Source of the DNA: Klebsormidium nitens
Lineage: Eukaryota > Streptophyta > Klebsormidiophyceae > Klebsormidiales > Klebsormidiaceae
Reading direction: 5' to 3'
Assembly (NCBI GenBank): GCA_000708835.1
Contig: DF237250.1
Location: forward strand, 34,906 to 98,905
DNA: 64,000 bases
The notes below the pieces were generated by a model. That model was not told the origin of the DNA. It saw nothing but the letters and a program-made list of their open reading frames with translations, and searched no databases. Below, piece by piece: positions 60,701 through 64,000 of the stretch. Position 1 is the first letter of the stretch; each line of letters starts with the position of its first letter. Made by a program: the position numbers and the translations under genes.

Positions 60701-63700
60701 ACAGCTGGTTTCAGTGCGATCATGAAGGCCGTGGCTGCCTCAGTTAAAACTGTGCCAGGCCGTTTTCAGGCGCGTGCTTGCGCTCAAGCTCGCAGGCTCG
60801 ATTTCTGGCCGTTGTGGGCCTGTTCTCGGGGGCTGCTTTTGACGCGAGGTTAAGCTGATAAGTTGGGGCTGCGGGTGTGAATTAAGGCCGTCGGCGAGAG
60901 CTCTAATAGACGGGTGCGTTTGGATCTAATGTAGCCTGGTTTGGGGGCTTTTTGCGGGCCCCGTTCGACTTACTTGATGTTGAAGCTGGGGCCGCGGTCG
61001 AGCTGACTTTTCTCGGTACGCGCGTGAGGTCTTTGCTTGTTTTCGGATCTGCTGTGGGCCTGGTTTCGGGGGCTGTTTTCGAGCGGCAGTCAAGTAGACT
61101 GACGGGGTTCGTGGAAGTGTACTAGGGCCGTGATCGAGCTAACTTTTCTTGGGTACACGCGTACTTTCTTGCTCCTCTTAGATCAGCTATGGGCCTGGTT
61201 TCAGAGCAGCTCTTCTTGGGGGTTAGTCAAGTGGGATTTGGGTCGCTACTGGGTGGTTTAAAGGGCCGTTAGTAGCTGTGAGCTCGAATTTGGGGCCCGC
61301 TGGGGGCTGGGTGGACGTGTTCTAGGTTGCGGCAAGGCCTTGGGTCCGATGATTCAACCGTTCTTTGCTGAAAACAACTTCACTCCGATTGTGCAGTGCC
61401 CTTCGACATGCAAGCGCTTCGTGAAGCAGCTGGAGCAGGATTTCAACGATCGAGAACCCGCCCGCCGAGTCCGATCGACATCGACATGGCATCTTCCTCC
61501 ACGCTGACAAGAGGTCGAAGGTCGACGAGGAGTTCTTCCAGAAGGCCATGGCGGATCCAGACACCTACTTGGAGGCTGATCTCGTGGCCTTCTCTCCAAA
61601 GCTTGGCCCGGGTGTCTCGAAAGAGAAGCCGCACGCTGAGGAGACGGTCGCTTTCACCCTCAACGGCCTCCCTGGCCCTCCTGTCCAGACGCTGCTTCAG
61701 CAGCATGCGCGCTTCCGAACGGTTACTCACTCGACCATCTACTATAAGCAGGTGATGTCGTCTGCGGTGGACTTGCCGCGCTCGACGGAGGCGGTCTTCC
61801 AGGCCATCGAGCGTGACAATCAGCAGATCGTTCAGATGCTTGGCGACGCATCCGGCTTTCACTATCTGAGGGGGGCGCGCGGCATCTGCGATTGCTCATC
61901 GGCGAGCTCCGTGTTGTACGCGAACAACATCCTCGAGAAGGTGGAGAGCTATCTAGAGTATCTGACGAAGCTGAAGGCCGACCTGGAAAGTCAGGGGTTC
62001 GTGGTGACAGTTGAACACATCGATCCAAAGGTTAGGGTGCCGAGCTACCGGGATTTATAAGACTTGCTCTCTATGTTGCAAGATGCTCTCTGTGACGCTT
62101 TCAACACTCCTTGGTTTTTACTTGGAACTTGAAGGTGACAGGTGTTTACGCAAAGTTCCGTAGAAGGAAACCGTTGAAGCTAGCATGCATGAGCGTTTTG
62201 CAGCGCAATCTCTCCTTTCGTGGGCCGAGGAGTCACTTTCGATGCTCGCTCTGCAACTGGTGCACGATTTGCGGTCTTGTGGAACTTAGGGTAGTGTTTC
62301 CACCCTCTCCTTCCAGGGCAGCCCCGGGCGCCCGCTCTCGGAAGTCCCTCTCGGCTTCGACGCGGACCCAGAGCTTTTGGACGATGAAGACTGGCGAGCC
62401 AAGTACATCATCAGCTCGGAGCAGTACGAGATCCTATGCGAAAGGCCCGACAACCTGACTCCGAGGGAGCAGCTACAGGAGTACTTGTACGAGCTGGTCA
62501 TGAACGAGTACAAGGTCGATCCTCACCGGGTTGATCACGCCTTCTACCTCCGCTTTTGTGACGACTCGGACGATGCAAAGCGTACAAGAGACGCCCATGC
62601 GAACTATCTCAGGTAAATGCCTTGTTCCAATAACGCCTCGTCTCAAGCCGCACCCGAAAACTTTCGGAGTTGTGGGCCTGCGGGCTAGCTTTGTCAACCC
62701 CAGAGCCGCAGTCAATCTGTTTGAGGTGCGATGGTGTGACCCGGATCTCAAGCTGCTTCCGGGCCTGCTGTGGCTTCTAGGTCTCGCTGTGGGTGTATCA
62801 TGGGCCCGCTTTTGCGCTTTTTCGAATGACAGCAGTCCTAGAACGTTTGGCGCGACTCTAGGTTGGTTTTGGTTCTGCTTTGGCCCGCGATAAGGCGTGG
62901 TCGAGCTGTTGCTGAGGGTGGTTTGTCATAGTCTGTGGTTGGCTGCAGTGGGCCTTGGATTCAGTGCCGGTCGTGGTAGGAAGGGCGCTCAGAGGGACGG
63001 TTTTTGAGGGTGTGGGGTCCGGATGTTTTTGCTGTTTTTGTCATGGCATCGGTAGTCCCAGGGGCTGTGGTATCACCGTTCAGCTGTGTTGTGAGGTTGA
63101 TCTCCTTTGAAGTGCCGGCCAATCCAGCCCCCTCCCCGCGTGCTTCCGTCCACTGCTTCTCAATGCTTGTTATGACCCATCTAGGTTCCGTGAACACCGC
63201 TTCGCCGTTCTCGTTGGGGACCTGGACACGGCGCTCGAAGCGGCCATGTTGGCGGGCGTGGTCCAGGAGTACGTGAAACAAGTTCAAGACCCTGCCAGCC
63301 GTGTGCCAATTGCGGTGCGCGTCCTTGCCTTCCTTCTCGAGTGCGGCGAGGAGGAGCTCGATCACGAGTTGGAGCAATGGGAGGTGTCGGAGGAGCGCAT
63401 GCAGGCTGCCTATGCGGAGCTCATCGGGCCCACCAAGAAGCGTTTGAAGAGCATGTTCAACCTCTACGGCTTCACGCAGCAGACCGCTAGGCCATCGAAA
63501 GCTGCCGATGGGAGACTGAACGAGAGGTGGGCTCAGAAGCGGAATGCGGTGGCAAAGGTGCTCAGGGCGGGCCTCGGGATCGAGATGCAGATTGCCGCGG
63601 GAAAGAGCGGGGGCAAATTCAAGACGCCCCACATGTTGACGCCTGCTATCTATCGAGGTCTACATGAGCGATATGGTTGGCTGGACGCGGAAATAGACGC

Positions 63701-63731
63701 CGCCGAATCGGAGTGCACAATTAGGCCGTAG
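54721..63731 (+). CDS. Archaeo-eukaryotic primase (UL52/PrimPol type) fused to origin-binding-protein (UL9-type) SF2 helicase
   Basis: Exons joined in phase: 54718-54822 (start ATG 54721, tentative), 55179-55286, 56093-56307, 56486-56602, 56871-57054, 57547-59297, 59846-60566, 61397-62030, 62317-62612 and 63185-63731 (stop TAG). Together they give about 1557 aa once one extra base is ignored. Residues 1 to about 470 are disordered and Pro/Gln/Ala-rich. The primase domain shows all three AEP motifs: IYFDLDFS (58420), KYSVHEV (58602) and DGGVYGRHRCFRLLGSSKF (58762). A zinc knuckle follows (CCIAGRRH, QCFANSC; 59185-59297). The helicase has Walker A KKGVGKSKEL (about 59985), Walker B VLIIDEMDM (about 60233), ARVVIGLDANIDSARVLEYL, then lobe 2 (LHADKRSKVDEEFF, DLVAFSPKLGPGVSKE). 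Such proteins prime and unwind DNA at origins. Exon 61397-62030 has one extra base near 61449 relative to copy A, breaking the frame. The 5' end is uncertain: an upstream exon 54487-54545 is possible. Confidence 0.83.
54918..55068. repeat. Palindromic repeat family, two copies in the first intron of the gene model
   Basis: Copies at about 54918-54971 and 55012-55068. The second reads tgacaatttgcatcg ... ggtgcatattgtca. The core includes ctgtgta.aga, and the right flank is gggcccatggtcgggcactcc. Confidence 0.8.
55402..55775. repeat. Palindromic repeat family, four tandem copies
   Basis: Copies at 55402-55456, 55498-55554, 55611-55667 and 55720-55775, with a period of about 95-113 bp, in the intron before exon 56093. 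Arms are tg(a/t)caatctgc and gcagattgtca with a few changes. Several are followed by gccc..gccggacacttcc-like flank. Confidence 0.85.
57167..57454. repeat. Palindromic repeat family, three tandem copies before the primase exon
   Basis: Copies at 57167-57222, 57284-57339 and 57400-57454 (period about 116 bp) in intron 57055-57546. Arms are tgacaatatgcac and gtgcagattgtca, the core is tgtatagca, and the right flank ends gccgggtgctttcc. Confidence 0.85.
59350..59600. repeat. Palindromic repeat family, three tandem copies between primase and helicase exons
   Basis: Copies at 59350-59406, 59447-59503 and 59544-59600, exact period 97 bp. The second and third are 57 bp with perfect 12-bp inverted arms TGACAATCTGCA / TGCAGATTGTCA around a 33-base loop holding agcttc.gtgtatagacc. 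These are the best-preserved copies. Confidence 0.92.
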
Positions 63732-64000
63732 AGGTGTTGATGTATCGAAGAAAGATCGTAGGAGTAGAGGCTTTGATGTACAAAGGTGTACATATGGTTC
63801 TTTGCTAGTAATTGTAGAGTGTGTGAGAGGCTGTTAAGGTGATGTTTTATTTTAAACATTGTGCGTCGATAAGAGGTTCTCAATCTGCAATCCGCAACTC
63901 AAGTGTACATAGGGATTGTAGACTCTTCAATTCGAGATTTGTGTAAAAGAATCTACTTTGCGGGCCCGGATGTGTGAGCCCGTCAATATGCATCGTTTGA
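63732..64000. other. 3' flank of the primase-helicase gene with the start of another palindromic repeat
   Basis: AT-richer, with a near-palindrome aaggtgtacatatgg. The last 22 bases (63979-64000, cccgtcaatatgcatcgtttga) match the left arm of the palindromic repeats found 3' of copy A, so a similar array probably continues past the window. Confidence 0.65.

Larger units (their letters stand above)
53236..64000 (+). mobile_element. Element copy B, near-complete primase-helicase element, runs off the right edge
   Basis: Left limit is set by where similarity to copy A begins (gcatagcctatg at about 53275). The body has tandem repeats at 53703-53873 and 54120-54410, the primase-helicase gene (54721-63731), and palindromic repeats in four introns and again from 63979 at the window end. 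Coding GC is high. I see no transposase, integrase, tyrosine recombinase, capsid or DNA polymerase B in the visible part. Class is unresolved: a virus-derived insertion or an unclassified self-replicating transposon both fit. Confidence 0.65.

Noticed and set aside
53236-64000. Helitron
   Set aside because: No Rep HUH motif is seen; the helicase is origin-binding-protein-like, not Pif1-like, and no CTRR end was identified.
1-64000. tRNA or rRNA genes
   Set aside because: I looked for TPsiC-like GGTTCGA words with pairing arms (for example near 19055 and 29870) and found no cloverleaf; no rRNA core sequence was recognised.

Overview
The window is nuclear DNA of a eukaryote with plant-type genes. 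Every protein gene is split by short GT-AG introns, exons are GC-rich, and introns are AT-richer and full of tgcatg-type motifs. Plastid and mitochondrial targeting sequences, a plastid UPF0114 protein, a plastid coproporphyrinogen oxidase, a TIM21, a plant-type NodH-like sulfotransferase and a TTTTAGGG-type telomere-like tract together suggest a streptophyte (charophyte) alga or a close relative. The exact species cannot be read from the sequence.

Layout 1-42.7 kb (host genes). The window opens with the 3' part of a secreted or GPI-anchored Pro-rich protein (+, 1-1372). Next come a START/SRPBCC-like lipid-transport protein (-, 2627 to at least 5543), a cytosolic-type 5'-nucleotidase III with an organelle-like N-terminal extension (+, 7425-11210), a plastid UPF0114 membrane protein (-, 12489-15951), TIM21 (+, 16853-20591), a Golgi-type NodH-like sulfotransferase (+, 22152-26406), a glyoxal-oxidase-like radical copper oxidase carrying one frameshift (+, 29544-36593), and plastid coproporphyrinogen III oxidase with an unusual Gly/Asn/Ser insertion (-, 38033-42660). 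I placed intron boundaries by joining reading phases across GT-AG sites. All these genes close in phase except the oxidase, which is one base too long. Three of them carry decayed extra copies of an exon edge inside the neighbouring intron.

Layout 42.7-64 kb (accessory and mobile DNA). There is repeat-rich sequence with a five-copy hairpin repeat and a decayed LINE C-terminus (43.2-45.4 kb). Two related copies of a large element follow. Copy A (about 46.08-50.77 kb) is internally deleted and pseudogenised. Copy B (about 53.24 kb to past the right edge) encodes one long multi-exon protein: an archaeo-eukaryotic (UL52/PrimPol-type) primase with its zinc knuckle fused to a superfamily-2 helicase of the herpesvirus origin-binding-protein (UL9) family. 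A family of 57-bp palindromic repeats (arms TGACAATCTGCA / TGCAGATTGTCA) lies in four introns of copy B and beyond the 3' end of both copies. An unrecognised two-exon gene (-, 51390-52841) lies between the copies.

The host genes do not form a pathway; they are independent nuclear genes, some of them divergent pairs (UPF0114/TIM21, SRPBCC/5'-nucleotidase). The system most worth following is the primase-helicase element with its palindrome family, which could be a self-replicating or virus-derived element carrying its own candidate origin repeats. The function of the repeats is inference.
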